Notes: generated by a model not told the origin, from the sequence alone. Shown: positions 33,390 through 42,685, numbered from the stretch's first letter. The stretch: 64,000 nt of DNA from Didymella arachidicola (GCA_016630955.3 CM049995.1:62001-126000); one strand, 5' to 3'. Program-made: numbers and translations.

Positions 33390-33855
33390 CCTGTAACCAG
33401 CCAGGATCAGCCCAAGGATCGGAGACAAGGGGGCCGGTAGCGGTACTCGAACTTTCCGCCTCTTGCGCCTGATCTTGCGCTTTCAGCAGCGCCAAATCAC
33501 GACGCGCAAATTGACGCTCACGATTCTCAACCTCCGCCAGCTCTAGACGAAGACGAGAAGTCTCAGCCTCTGCACGAAGGAGTGCGAGTCGCTTCTCTTC
33601 TTTCTCCTGCTCAACCTTTTCCCATTCCCCTTCAGGAACAAACAAGCTACACTCCGCCTTCACGGAGATGCAGCCAGCACATCGACCAGTAGCGGTATCG
33701 ACAAAACACCGAAAGTTCTTTTCTTCACACCTTTTACAACGGAACGCCATTTCTAGCGAACGCTCTTAAACGCGACGAGCACGAGCACGACGCTCCTCAG
33801 TGGACGACTGCGAGCGCGGGCCTCGCGGCTTTCGTGTTCCGGAATCCTTCGGCAT
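33259..33855 (-). pseudogene. Antisense Zn2Cys6/coiled-coil ORF of chromovirus copy 1, early stop
   Basis: It runs opposite to pol and overlaps its last 131 bp (33259-33389). From ATG 33855 the frame reads MPKDSGTRKPRGPRS and meets a TAA at codon 30. The rest is open from ATG 33750 (MAFRCKRCEEKNFRC) to 33259. Six cysteines follow the Zn(II)2Cys6 spacing C-x2-C-x6-C-x8-C-x2-C-x6-C. A Glu/Arg/Leu-rich coiled coil comes next. Compared with copy 2 the coiled coil has diverged strongly at the DNA level while chemical character is kept. A shorter protein from the internal ATG, with all six Cys, remains possible. Confidence 0.7.
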
Positions 33856-33985
33856 GGTTAGGGAGGCTATGGAACTTCATAAGGAGACGACCTACGAACA
33901 GTACTTATAGGACGGGACCTACCCTGCGACCCACGGCACGGATAAACGATATATCGAGGACGATATGCTGAGAGGGGAGAGGTAG

Positions 33986-34465
33986 TGTTACGATCTCCGA
34001 GTTGCGAGGTACTGATAGGAAGCGGGGCATCGCTAAGGATGCCAGCGTGTCACCAATCACGGGACTCCGGGATGGCATCCCGCCAAGACGTGACCTCCGG
34101 GATGGCATGACCTCCGGGGATGGCATGACCTCCGGGGATGGCACGACCTCCGGGATGGCAAGACCTCCGGGGATGGCACAACCCTTGGGATGACCTCCAT
34201 TACCTTCACTATATAATCTAGTAGGAACACAACTCTTACAGTTCGTGTTCAATCCTAAGTTAAAGTTTGTCTTTGGATCTCAAACCCAACCTTCGAGCTA
34301 GACAGTCTACTCTGTACTACTCATCGTTACCCTGCTCTCAAGACTGACAGATCGTATCTGTACACCTTATTGCAACCAACCCCCTCGGCTTCCTGTCACC
34401 GTACTCATCCCCGAGAACCAATAGAATTAGTGCTTACGAGCTTTGCTTAAAGTACGACTTCAACA
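33986..34465 (+). repeat. 3' LTR of chromovirus copy 1 (U3 type beta, minisatellite)
   Basis: 480 bp, from TGTTACGATCTC to ACTTCAACA. U3 shares its first 50 bp and scattered patches with type alpha. It then carries about six imperfect tandem copies of an approximately 18-bp GACCTCCGGGGATGGCA unit (34087-34190). R-U5 matches the 5' LTR almost perfectly. Confidence 0.88.
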
Positions 34466-34630
34466 GACAGTCTACTCTGTACTACTCATCGTTACCCTGC
34501 TCTCAAGACTGACAGATCGTATCTGTACACCTTATTGCAACCAACCCCTTCGGCTTCCTGTCACCGTACTCATCCCCGAGAACCAATAGAATTAGTGCTT
34601 ACGAGCTTTGCTTAAAGTACGACTTCAACA
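34466..34630 (+). repeat. Partial LTR tail (R-U5 fragment) in tandem
   Basis: It repeats the last 165 bp of the adjoining LTR, starting GACAGTCTACTCTG and ending ACTTCAACA, with one or two differences. It probably marks an older LTR end at which the type beta LTR was joined. GCCT follows at 34631, matching the base composition of the flank beyond the copy 2 5' LTR (AGCCT in element orientation). Confidence 0.85.
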
Positions 34631-34892
34631 GCCTCTTATATTCTATAGCTACTTAATATTAGGTATTTTACTCTACTAAAGTAGGCGTATAAGAAGAAAA
34701 TTAAAAGCTTAGTAGATAGTTATATTATCTATATAAATAAAAAGACCTTCTTAGTAATATTCTAACTAGTATATAATAAGGCTATATTAAAAAGTAATAT
34801 TATATTAAGCTTTAAAGTAACTAGCTTAGTTCTACTTAACCTAGAGGTAGTACTATTAAGGCTTAAAGTTAAGCCTTATACGCTAATACTAC
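34631..34892. other. AT-rich RIP-degraded spacer between the two chromovirus copies
   Basis: 262 bp nearly devoid of CpA/TpG and without coding signal. Its right edge reads ACTAC (34888-34892), the reverse complement of the GTAGT left of copy 1. Confidence 0.75.
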
Positions 34893-35361
34893 TGTTGAAG
34901 TCGTACTTTAAGCAAAGCTTGTAAGCACTAATTCTATTGGTTCTTAGGGATGAGTACGGTGACAGGAAGCCGAGGGGGTTGGTTGCAATAAGGTGTGCAG
35001 ATACGATCTGTCAGTCTTGAGAGCAGGGTAACGATGAGTAGTACAGAGTAGACTGTCTAGCTCGAAGGTTGGGTTTAAGATCCAAAGACAAACTTGATAA
35101 CTTAGGTTAAACACACACTGTAAGAGTTGTGTTCCTACTAGAATATATACTTAGTAGGAAAGCTAGAGTATCCCTTAATGCGCCTTGTTCCCTTGTAACT
35201 CGGGATGCATTGTCTTCCCGGGATGTGGTGGCATCCTGTGATTCTTGGGATGACGCTTCTTGGCGGGATGTCGACGCATGTCACGTGACACGTGACACGC
35301 TGTCATCCAAGCGCTTGCCCCGCTTCCCATCAGTACCTTGTTTCCTTCAGAGATCGTAACA
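34893..35361 (-). repeat. 3' LTR of chromovirus copy 2 (U3 type alpha)
   Basis: 469 bp. Its U3 is nearly identical to that of the copy 1 5' LTR, including the overlapping CACGTG palindromes, not to its own partner LTR at 41599-42113. It lies immediately upstream of the antisense ORF, so it may supply antisense promoter activity (inference). Confidence 0.9.
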
Positions 35362-35491
35362 CTACCTCCCCCCTTCCAGCATATCGTCCTCGATATATTG
35401 TTTATCCGTGCCGTGGGTCGCAGGGTAGGTCTCTCTCTTATAAGTACTGTTCGTAGGTCGCTTCTTATGAAGTTCCATAGCCTCCCTAACC

Positions 35492-36088
35492 ATGCCGAAG
35501 GAATCCGGAACACGAAAGCTCCGAGCCCCGCGTTCTCAGTCGTCCACCGAGCAGCGTCGTGCCCGTGCGCGTCGTATCCAGGATCGTTCGTTGGAAATGG
35601 CGTTTCGTTGTGAAAGATGTGAACAAAAGAATTTTCGGTGCTTTGTCGATACCGCTACTGGTCGATGTGCTGGCTGCATCTCTGTGAAAGCAGAGTGTAG
35701 TCTGTTTGTTCCTGAAGAAGAATGGGAGAAAGTTGAGAAGGAGAAGGAAGAGAAGCGACTCGAGCTTGCTCGTTTCGAAGAGGCGACGGCTCGCGCGAAG
35801 CGTGAGTTGTTGGAGCTCGAGAGTCGTGAGCGTCAATTTGCACGTCGTGACCTGGCGATGTTGAAGGCGCAAGATCAGGCGCAAGAGGCGGAAAGTTCGA
35901 GTACCGCTACCGGCCCCCTTGTCTCCGTCCCTTGGGCTGATCCTGGCTGGTTACAGGCTAACGATTCTTCCTTTGGTCTCTCGTCTGACCAACTCTTTGT
36001 TGACTTTCTTGCTGGAAACCCTGTGGATCCTGTGCCGTACTGGCCACAGAATTTCGATACTGCGTCAGCAACTGGCGGCAGTTCGTGA
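35492..36088 (+). CDS. Antisense accessory gene of the chromovirus: Zn(II)2Cys6-like, coiled-coil protein
   Basis: A 198-aa intact ORF, opposite to gag-pol, overlapping the last 131 bp of pol (35958-36088). Residues 1-30 are basic (RRARARRIQDR). Residues 35-65 show six cysteines with the exact Gal4-type spacing C-x2-C-x6-C-x8-C-x2-C-x6-C (CERCEQKNFRC ... RCAGCISVKAEC). About residues 70-130 are a charged coiled coil (EEEWEKVEKEKEEKR). The C-terminus is acidic and aromatic (PWADPGWLQ, FVDFLAGNPVDP), like an activation region. No function is known to me; a DNA- or nucleic-acid-binding regulator of the element is an inference. Differences from copy 1 are mostly at third codon positions, which suggests selection on the protein. 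Confidence 0.75.
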   Translation: MPKESGTRKLRAPRSQSSTEQRRARARRIQDRSLEMAFRCERCEQKNFRCFVDTATGRCAGCISVKAECSLFVPEEEWEKVEKEKEEKRLELARFEEATARAKRELLELESRERQFARRDLAMLKAQDQAQEAESSSTATGPLVSVPWADPGWLQANDSSFGLSSDQLFVDFLAGNPVDPVPYWPQNFDTASATGGSS

Positions 36089-39000
36089 GGTTTGCTTCTG
36101 GTTCCCACGTGTTTTCCGAGTCCGGGTATCCTAACCACTTGACTAGGTATTCGTTGTTTTCTTTGGTTTTTCGATGTTTGATTACTTTCTCGACTTCCCA
36201 CTCGTCCTGGCCGTCTGCCTGGTAGTGAAAGTCTTTCTGGATTGGCGTTCTGGGGTCGGCTGGTTCCAACAGCGAGATGTGGAACACTGGATGGATCTTT
36301 GCGTCCTTAGGCAGCGCAAGTCGGTAGTTGACTGAGCTGATTTGTTGGGAAATGAAAAATGGTCCGACCTTGACTTTGTCCAGTTTTTTCGTTGGTCGCC
36401 GTGTGCGTAGGTTTTTCGTAAGGAGATACACTTTATCCCCCTCCTTTAGCAGAGGCGCCGTTTTTCGTTTCTTGTTAACATAAAAGATGCTCTGTGACTG
36501 AGCTTTGGCGATGTTATCGAGCGATTTTCTGTGTACTTCCTTCAGTGCTTCGACTGAGTTAATCGCTGATTCCGTTTGAATGTTACTGTCCAATGATCTG
36601 GTAAAGAGATTTGGGTGTCTCCCGTGGTTTGCAAAGAACGGCGTTACGCCTGTTGCTTCCGACAATTTGTTGTTGTACGCGATTTGTGCCATAGGCAGCA
36701 GTGAAACCCAGTTGTCTTGCTGCTGGTTGCAGTAGATGCGGAGGTACGTCTCCATTGTTTGGTTCACGCGTTCTGTTTGGCCATCCGTCTGCGGATGATA
36801 CGCGGTTGACAGTTTTTTCTTAGTACCAATAGCTGCTAACAGCGTAGTCCAGTAGTTGAATGTAAACAACTTGTCTCTATCGCTAATGATTGATTCGGAA
36901 ATGCCGTGGTGTCGAACAATCCTATCCAGGTACACTCGTGCGAGCTGCTCTGCAGTGTAGCTGTGGCGGAAAGGCACAAACTCAGCGGCTTTCGTGAATC
37001 GATCGACTACAACGAAGATTGAGTCATAGGTGTATCCTGTTACAGGATCCTTGGAGGCAGGTAGCTGTGTAACGAAGTCCATCGTAATGTTCGTCCATGG
37101 TGCCGTTGGCGGCTCCATTGCCTGTGCTTCTCCATACTTGGCGTGCGTGCTGTGTTTGTTCTGCTGACAGCTTACGCAATTCTTGATGAACTTGGCGACC
37201 TTGTCGCGCATGTTCGGGAACTCGTAATGTCTCTTGATGAGTTCCATTGTTCTGGTGATACCGGGGTGTCCATGAAGCGGGTCATCGTGGTGACTGCTTA
37301 TGACTTCTTCTTCCAGTTCCTCTGGTACCTGTGATGGTACATGATGCTCTTGGCGTACTAGCATCATATTGTTGAGCTGCTGGGATGGTCCTAACGATCC
37401 GTCGCTATTAACGCCAAGAATCGCCGATTCGTTGATCGTCTTGGATCCTGCGAGGTCGTGTCGTCGGCTGAGTGCGTCGGCTCTACCGTTGTCCTTTCCT
37501 GGTGTATAGAGGATCTTGAACTTGTATTGTCCGAGGGTCTCGGACCATCGTACTTGTCGTCTGTTCAATACCTTTGTTGTCGTGAAATGTACCAGGTTTT
37601 TGTGATCCGTGTAGATCGTAAGTTCCGAACAACTTTCAGCGTAGACTCGCCAATGTTCTAGGGCAGATACGATCGCGAGTAGTTCTTTGTCGTGTACGTC
37701 GTATCGTTCTTCGGGTCCTGAGAACTTGCGTGAGTAGTAGGCAATCGGGTGCCATTGACCATCTCGTTCTTGTGTAATGCATGCTCCTAATGCCAAATCT
37801 GAGGCATCTGTTTCCATTCGCAGCGGCTCTCCGCTCCTGAATGTAACCAATGTGGGTGGATCTACACAAGCTTGCTTTAGTGTTTCGAAAGCTTTGTCCT
37901 GATCCTCGCCCCACTTGAAGGGTGTGTCCTTCCGCGTAAGTTTCGTAAGCGGCAAGGCCTTCGTGGAGTAATCCTTGATGAAGCGTCGGTTGAAGTTGAC
38001 AAACCCAAGGAACTCTTGGATGTTCTTAACGGTTTTGGGTGTTGGCCAATCTTTTACAACCTGAATCTTTGCTTGGCTCATCTTGACTCCATATCGTCCC
38101 ACTACAAACCCTAGGAATTCGACTTCCTCCTTGTGCCACTCGCACTTCTCGGGTTTCAAGCGTAGGTGCGCCGCTCCTAGGCAGGCAAGCACTTGTCGTA
38201 CGTGTTCGACATGCTCTTCTAGTGTTTTGCTGTACACTAGGATGTCATCGAGGTACGCCACCACGGTAATGTCCAAGTGTGCCCTTAGCACGTTGTTGAT
38301 TAGGGCTTGACATGTCGCTGGTGCGTTGGTGAGCCCGAACGGCATGACCAAATACTCGTAATGACCATAACGGGTTCTAAACGCCGTCTTCCATTCTTCG
38401 CCCTCCTTCATGCGGATGAGGTTGTATGCTCCTCTTAGGTCTAACGCAGTGAAGTACTGTGCTCCGGCTAACCGATCCTGAAGTTCGCTGATGTTCGGTA
38501 GCGGGTAACGATTTTTGATCGTGATATCGTTGAGCTTTCGGTAATCGATGCAAGGTCGTAGCTTGCCATCTTTCTTTGGTACGAATAGAACGGGAAATCC
38601 TGCTGGGGATTCTGATTCTCTGATGAATCCTTTGTCGAGGTTCTCCTTGAGGTAGTTGCGCAGCTCCTCAAGTTCCTTTTCCGACATCTGGTATATTGGC
38701 CCGAATGGGGGCTTCTTGCCTGGCTCGAGCTTGATCTCGTGGTCCCATTCCTGGTGCTGCGGTAGTGCTTTCGCAGTCTTCTCATCGCGGAAGAGGTCTG
38801 TAAACTCTCTGTATTCATCCGGGATGTCAGGAGTTGTACTGTCCTCCTTAACCGTCGCTTTGTGATCCTGGGGCTGGTTGGTATCTGCGCGGTCGACCGC
38901 TCTAACTTGGCGCGTCTTGTTCGAAGAGATGTTGTTGATCTCCTTCTCATCCACCAGCTGCGTCGTGAGCTGCGTGGGTCGCTGTCCGGGTGTACCTGAT

Positions 39001-39458
39001 CCGTGACACTTGAGCGTTATTCGCTGGTTCTTCCAGTCGATCCATGGATTGTGCTCTCTTAACCAAGGAAGTCCTAATATGATATCGTGGGCGGCCGTTC
39101 CCAGAACATCTAGGTCTATTAATTCCTCGTGGTTGAATACTTTCAGACGTCGCTGTACCACTTCGTGGGTCACAGTCGACTCTCCTGGCATTGGTTCTCC
39201 GTTGGCTACTCGTAAAGGGTATGATTCCTCCTTTCTTCGCTTCTGCAAGCCTGCTTGCGCGATAGCGGATTGAGACACGTAGTTACTTTGTGCTCCTGAG
39301 TCCAACAATGCCGTCATCCTGGTGCCTTCTAGCACGACAGGGAATTTGATGAGGGACTGGGCCTCATTGGAATCCTGACGTCGATTCCGGTAGCCCTGGA
39401 CTGTGTTGAGTGAAAGCTCTCGTCCAGGTCGTCCTTGGCGTCTGTTTGCCATATGTCT
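35958..39458 (-). CDS. pol of chromovirus copy 2: PR-RT-RNH-IN-chromodomain
   Basis: Same organisation and length as copy 1 pol (about 1166 residues after the frameshift point): DSGAQSNY protease, YLDDILVYSK reverse transcriptase, TDASDLALGAC RNase H, HHCC plus DDE integrase, terminal chromodomain (YLVKWLGYPDSENTWEP). No stop or frameshift is present. Together with the intact gag this copy should be able to make the full Gag-Pol. Its last 131 bp are shared with the antisense gene, so the chromodomain tail and the C-terminus of the antisense protein constrain each other. Confidence 0.93.
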   Translation of the reverse strand, partial: RHMANRRQGRPGRELSLNTVQGYRNRRQDSNEAQSLIKFPVVLEGTRMTALLDSGAQSNYVSQSAIAQAGLQKRRKEESYPLRVANGEPMPGESTVTHEVVQRRLKVFNHEELIDLDVLGTAAHDIILGLPWLREHNPWIDWKNQRITLKCHGSGTPGQRPTQLTTQLVDEKEINNISSNKTRQVRAVDRADTNQPQDHKATVKEDSTTPDIPDEYREFTDLFRDEKTAKALPQHQEWDHEIKLEPGKKPPFGPIYQMSEKELEELRNYLKENLDKGFIRESESPAGFPVLFVPKKDGKLRPCIDYRKLNDITIKNRYPLPNISELQDRLAGAQYFTALDLRGAYNLIRMKEGEEWKTAFRTRYGHYEYLVMPFGLTNAPATCQALINNVLRAHLDITVVAYLDDILVYSKTLEEHVEHVRQVLACLGAAHLRLKPEKCEWHKEEVEFLGFVVGRYGVKMSQAKIQVVKDWPTPKTVKNIQEFLGFVNFNRRFIKDYSTKALPLTKLTRKDTPFKWGEDQDKAFETLKQACVDPPTLVTFRSGEPLRMETDASDLALGACITQERDGQWHPIAYYSRKFSGPEERYDVHDKELLAIVSALEHWRVYAESCSELTIYTDHKNLVHFTTTKVLNRRQVRWSETLGQYKFKILYTPGKDNGRADALSRRHDLAGSKTINESAILGVNSDGSLGPSQQLNNMMLVRQEHHVPSQVPEELEEEVISSHHDDPLHGHPGITRTMELIKRHYEFPNMRDKVAKFIKNCVSCQQNKHSTHAKYGEAQAMEPPTAPWTNITMDFVTQLPASKDPVTGYTYDSIFVVVDRFTKAAEFVPFRHSYTAEQLARVYLDRIVRHHGISESIISDRDKLFTFNYWTTLLAAIGTKKKLSTAYHPQTDGQTERVNQTMETYLRIYCNQQQDNWVSLLPMAQIAYNNKLSEATGVTPFFANHGRHPNLFTRSLDSNIQTESAINSVEALKEVHRKSLDNIAKAQSQSIFYVNKKRKTAPLLKEGDKVYLLTKNLRTRRPTKKLDKVKVGPFFISQQISSVNYRLALPKDAKIHPVFHISLLEPADPRTPIQKDFHYQADGQDEWEVEKVIKHRKTKENNEYLVKWLGYPDSENTWEPEANLTNCRQLLTQYRNSVASTAQDPQGFQQESQQRVGQTRDQRKNR

Positions 39459-41581
39459 AAAAAAGACTCGTCCTGGGGCATAAAACCGCTCAGGCGTTTT
39501 AGTGTCTCGTGGTTCCTGCACTTCGGATGGAAACACTCAGCCCATTCGTGGCCGTAGCACATTTCGTTTTGTACCATGTGCATGTTGAATATGTCTTCCA
39601 CACATTCAATTCCTGGAAAGTGGAGATTCGTGCGCTTATCCCACAAGTGTTCTGCGCAATACGTATCCATACATTCCCACCAGTATTCCTCGCAGCCCTC
39701 GGGCTTACTCGGAAACCATTCACTGTCCAGTTTGTACTGTCTGTGGTCTTCGCAGGCTTCGTGGTAGCACTGCGTAGGTGGTAGTCGAGAATGGTACGGG
39801 TTTCGAATATCCTGGAACAGCTTCGACGTATAGCTCGACGTTGGCAAAGCGGGCTGTCGGTCGAAGTCGGGTTCGTCTCGACTTCGAGCGTATAAGTTGT
39901 AGTCGTCCAGCTGTTGCTGAGTTGCGGAGTTGCTTTCTTTCCAACGGATGAAGTCTTCCGTGTGCCATTCCTTGTTGGTTTTCTGTGCGTTGGCTACCTG
40001 TTGGTCGAATCTCTCAAGTGCTTCGGGGTCACCGAGCAAGTACCGTCTTGACCGTTGAATATTTTCTTCCGTCATCCAATCACGGACAGACTCGACATCC
40101 TGTAGGCTTGGTGTCTGAATAGTGACGGAGGACGCTTCTCCCTTGTGCTCTGGGATGTTGTTGACGATGGTCAAGTTTATCGTTGGTGCTTTGGGTTCTC
40201 GGAAAGCAGGAGTCTGGGTGGATTGGTCGCGCGAGACCATCATGTCCTGACTATGTTGCGCTCTGTCGCATACAATTAAACGTTTCCCTTCCTTTGAATA
40301 GTACTTGTCGTTGAGCCGGAAAAAGGAATCGTAGTATCGTTTGCCGACAATAATGTTGCCGTCCTTGGTATCGCACTCTACCACATGGTATCGGCGGGGA
40401 TCGTTGTCGATCCATTCCATTTTAGGGTAGGGTGTTGGTGACCGGATTTGCTTGCTTGGAGCATCCTCATCGGACTCCTCGATGTAGTCATTGTCGAGTC
40501 CGGAAGTGGGGCCTTCCATGAGACGTCCCATCTCATTAGTAACGACCTCCCACTCTTGGTCGCCGCTGTCGTCATGAGCCAGCATGTTCAGCTGCCTGGT
40601 TACTTTGTTCTTCATGCGACAGTCGCGGGCGTAGTGGCCTGGCTTGCCACAGCCGTAACAAGTCACTGAAGACTTATCACCGCGGTTATTACTACCCTTC
40701 TTTTTCTCATTCCATCGTTCAGGTCCTTTGTTAATGTTGGAGAGGTCCATTGCTGCAGGACCGTAGTATCCACTGTTCGTGTCGTTGTGGACACGGCGTC
40801 CCATGTTGGCTTGGTAAAGGCCACCACGTTGACCACGGCGGTAGTTGTTGTTGCGCCATTGGTTGCGTGGAGCCTGGGGTGGGCGAGTGACCTGAGTCAC
40901 GACTCGCACACGAGGGTCCTCTCTTAATTCTTGTTGAAGGTCGTAGAGCTTGACGTCGATACTGATCGCTTCGTTTACTAGTGCGTCGAAGGTATCGGTA
41001 GCTGCGGCAGTCCGCATGAGCTCTTCCTTGACCTTGGGCTTAAGGCCTTGTTTGAACATGGTCATCAACGCAACGTCGTCCCAGCCGGTGAACGTAGCTA
41101 CTTGCTGAAACTTGGCAGCGTAGTCGGCGGCGGACGCAGTTTGTCGGATGCGCTGAATCTCGCGTCGGGCGATGGTTGGTTCGTTGTGCACTCCAAATAC
41201 TTGGCGAATCTGTTCCTTGAACAGATCGAAGTCTTCGATCCATGGGTCGATGTCTGCTGAGTTGCTTGCTCCGTCGTGGTAACGGCGAATAAAGGGTTTG
41301 ATCCAAGTGAACGCGCGATCCTTCATAAACGTACTCACAAAAGTGACACGTTTCTCCTCTGGGATGCGTTCTCCTTGGAACATGAAAAACAGATCGAACT
41401 TCATGAGCCAGTCTTCCAGCTTGTCGCGAGTGCCATCAAAGGCCTCGGGTTTAGCCACTGGGTAAACACTGGTAGGGGCAGGCGCCGCTGCCTCCTCGTC
41501 CATGTCGAGATCGTCATCAGCCGTACGGCGTGATGCGTTGGAGTTGCTTGGGGTAGCACGGGATCCTGAGGTAGTACTCAT
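39329..41581 (-). CDS. gag of chromovirus copy 2, long form with Cys/His-rich extension
   Basis: 750 aa from ATG 41581, roughly twice the usual chromovirus gag. In order: acidic Ser-rich N-terminus; retrotransposon-gag helical domain (about 45-215); basic linker; zinc knuckle CYGCGKPGHYARDC (about 310); then about 420 further residues. The extension ends in three units of pattern C-x4-C-x2-H-x3-K followed by a Phe/Met-Pro (CYHEACEDH, CMDTYCAEH, CFHPKCRNH). These Cys/His units are not explained by any gag domain I know. The stop at 39329 lies 208 bp inside the pol frame, and the -1 site lies at 39464-39458. The start was chosen as the first ATG after the LTR. Confidence 0.9.
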   Translation of the reverse strand: MSTTSGSRATPSNSNASRRTADDDLDMDEEAAAPAPTSVYPVAKPEAFDGTRDKLEDWLMKFDLFFMFQGERIPEEKRVTFVSTFMKDRAFTWIKPFIRRYHDGASNSADIDPWIEDFDLFKEQIRQVFGVHNEPTIARREIQRIRQTASAADYAAKFQQVATFTGWDDVALMTMFKQGLKPKVKEELMRTAAATDTFDALVNEAISIDVKLYDLQQELREDPRVRVVTQVTRPPQAPRNQWRNNNYRRGQRGGLYQANMGRRVHNDTNSGYYGPAAMDLSNINKGPERWNEKKKGSNNRGDKSSVTCYGCGKPGHYARDCRMKNKVTRQLNMLAHDDSGDQEWEVVTNEMGRLMEGPTSGLDNDYIEESDEDAPSKQIRSPTPYPKMEWIDNDPRRYHVVECDTKDGNIIVGKRYYDSFFRLNDKYYSKEGKRLIVCDRAQHSQDMMVSRDQSTQTPAFREPKAPTINLTIVNNIPEHKGEASSVTIQTPSLQDVESVRDWMTEENIQRSRRYLLGDPEALERFDQQVANAQKTNKEWHTEDFIRWKESNSATQQQLDDYNLYARSRDEPDFDRQPALPTSSYTSKLFQDIRNPYHSRLPPTQCYHEACEDHRQYKLDSEWFPSKPEGCEEYWWECMDTYCAEHLWDKRTNLHFPGIECVEDIFNMHMVQNEMCYGHEWAECFHPKCRNHETLKRLSGFMPQDESFLDIWQTDAKDDLDESFHSTQSRATGIDVRIPMRPSPSSNSLSC
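39458..39464 (-). promoter_or_regulatory. -1 ribosomal frameshift site, TTTTTTA (copy 2)
   Basis: Minus-strand T TTT TTA is in phase with gag codons (41581 minus 39463 is a multiple of three less the offset), as in copy 1. Conservation in both copies supports programmed frameshifting to make Gag-Pol. Confidence 0.8.
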
Positions 41582-41598
41582 CTTGGGGGTGTTCAAAA

Positions 41599-42113
41599 TG
41601 TTGAAGTCGTACTTTAAGCAAAGCTCGTAAGCACTAATTCTATTGGTTCTCGGGGATGAGTACGGTGACAGGAAGCCGAAGGGGTCGGTTGCAATAAGGT
41701 GTACAGATACGATCTGTCAGTCTTGAGAGCAGGGTAACGATGAGTAGTACAGAGTAGACTGTCTAGCTCGAAGGTTGGTTTTGAGATCCAAAGACAAACT
41801 TGATAACTTAGGTTGAACACGAACCATAAGGGTTGTGTTCCTACGTACTTATATACTAAAGAGATATCCTATGCTCGACTTGCTCGACGTGAGCTTCGTG
41901 AGCGTCTGCTCGACTTGCTCGACGTGAGCTGCGTGAGCTGGGCACGTGAGGGTCCACTTGCTCGAGTGCCAAGGCGTGAGCGAGGTCACGTGACCGTGGG
42001 AGCACCACGTCACAACCGTGCCGCACGGGGAGCCCCCGTAACCATACTGCCCGAGTCCTTTTCTTGAGCGCTGACAGCCTGTCAGCAATTGGCTGGTATA
42101 AGAGTTCGTAACA
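41599..42113 (-). repeat. 5' LTR of chromovirus copy 2 (U3 type gamma)
   Basis: 515 bp, TGTTACGAACTC to ACTTCAACA on the minus strand. U3 is unlike alpha or beta and includes tandem GCTCGACTTGCTCGACGTGA-type repeats at about 41875-41935. R-U5 is conserved with the others. The outer flank in element orientation is AGCCT. Confidence 0.9.
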
Positions 42114-42680
42114 AGGCTATAGTAGTTAGTATACTTAGCTTTATAAGAATAGTTATTTTTATAAAGCTTTTAGTATCTATTTATATAATCTTTATAGTAT
42201 ATATAGTAGGCTAGCTAAGTATAATAGGTAGTATTATAGTATTATTAGTAGCCTAAGTTATATTATTATATAGTAGAGTGTTTATAAATTTCTTTAGAGA
42301 ACTAGCTAGTACTAAATAGCTAGAATAAGTAAACTAGCTTCTTATATAATATAATCTAAATAATTAGGCTATTCTAGTTAGCTTTATATTATAAGATTCT
42401 ATAGCTAACTAGCTACTTACTTATTTATAAGTAGGCCTCTTCCTTTACTAGCTAGGTAGTAGTAGGTAGTTTAGTACTATCTAGAGTCTAAAAAGAGCTT
42501 AGTACTTCTTATATAGTATAGTTAATCTAGTATTCTAAAGTTTTAATAGTATCTTTACCTAGAGCTTTTACTATAAGCTTCTAGTTTTCTTAGGTTAGAA
42601 GTTAGTCTCTAATTATTCTACTTACTAGTATAATTACCTAGCCTATTTTAATTAGTAATATAGTAGAGATATCCTAGAGA
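42114..42680. other. RIP-degraded AT-rich block
   Basis: About 570 bp of TA/AG/CT-rich sequence with almost no CpA or TpG and many stops in all frames. It may continue the LINE remnant seen at 43313-43849, since only the solo LTR separates them. No gene is seen. Confidence 0.78.
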
Positions 42681-42685
42681 GTAAT

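Larger units (their letters stand above)
27282..34465 (+). mobile_element. Chromovirus (Ty3/gypsy) copy 1
   Basis: A 7184-bp element with LTRs at 27282-27749 and 33986-34465, each TG...CA. It contains gag, pol with a C-terminal chromodomain, and an antisense ORF. A polypurine tract (GAGAGGGGAGAGGTAG) abuts the 3' LTR. The left flank is GTAGT (27277-27281), but the right flank is not, so the element no longer has a matching target duplication. Its two LTRs agree in R-U5 but differ in U3. Gag carries a frameshift, so this copy is not autonomous. Confidence 0.92.
34893..42113 (-). mobile_element. Chromovirus (Ty3/gypsy) copy 2, apparently intact
   Basis: A 7221-bp minus-strand element: 5' LTR at 41599-42113, gag from 41581, pol to 35958, antisense ORF 35492-36088, 3' LTR 34893-35361. 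All three ORFs are free of stops and frameshifts. The two LTRs carry different U3 types (gamma at the 5' end, alpha at the 3' end) and the flanks do not match each other, so the present form arose by recombination. It differs from copy 1 by scattered substitutions across gag and pol. Confidence 0.92.

Noticed and set aside
42114..42680. AT-rich block as a centromere or replication origin
   Set aside because: It is short, and its loss of CpA/TpG fits RIP of an old repeat better.
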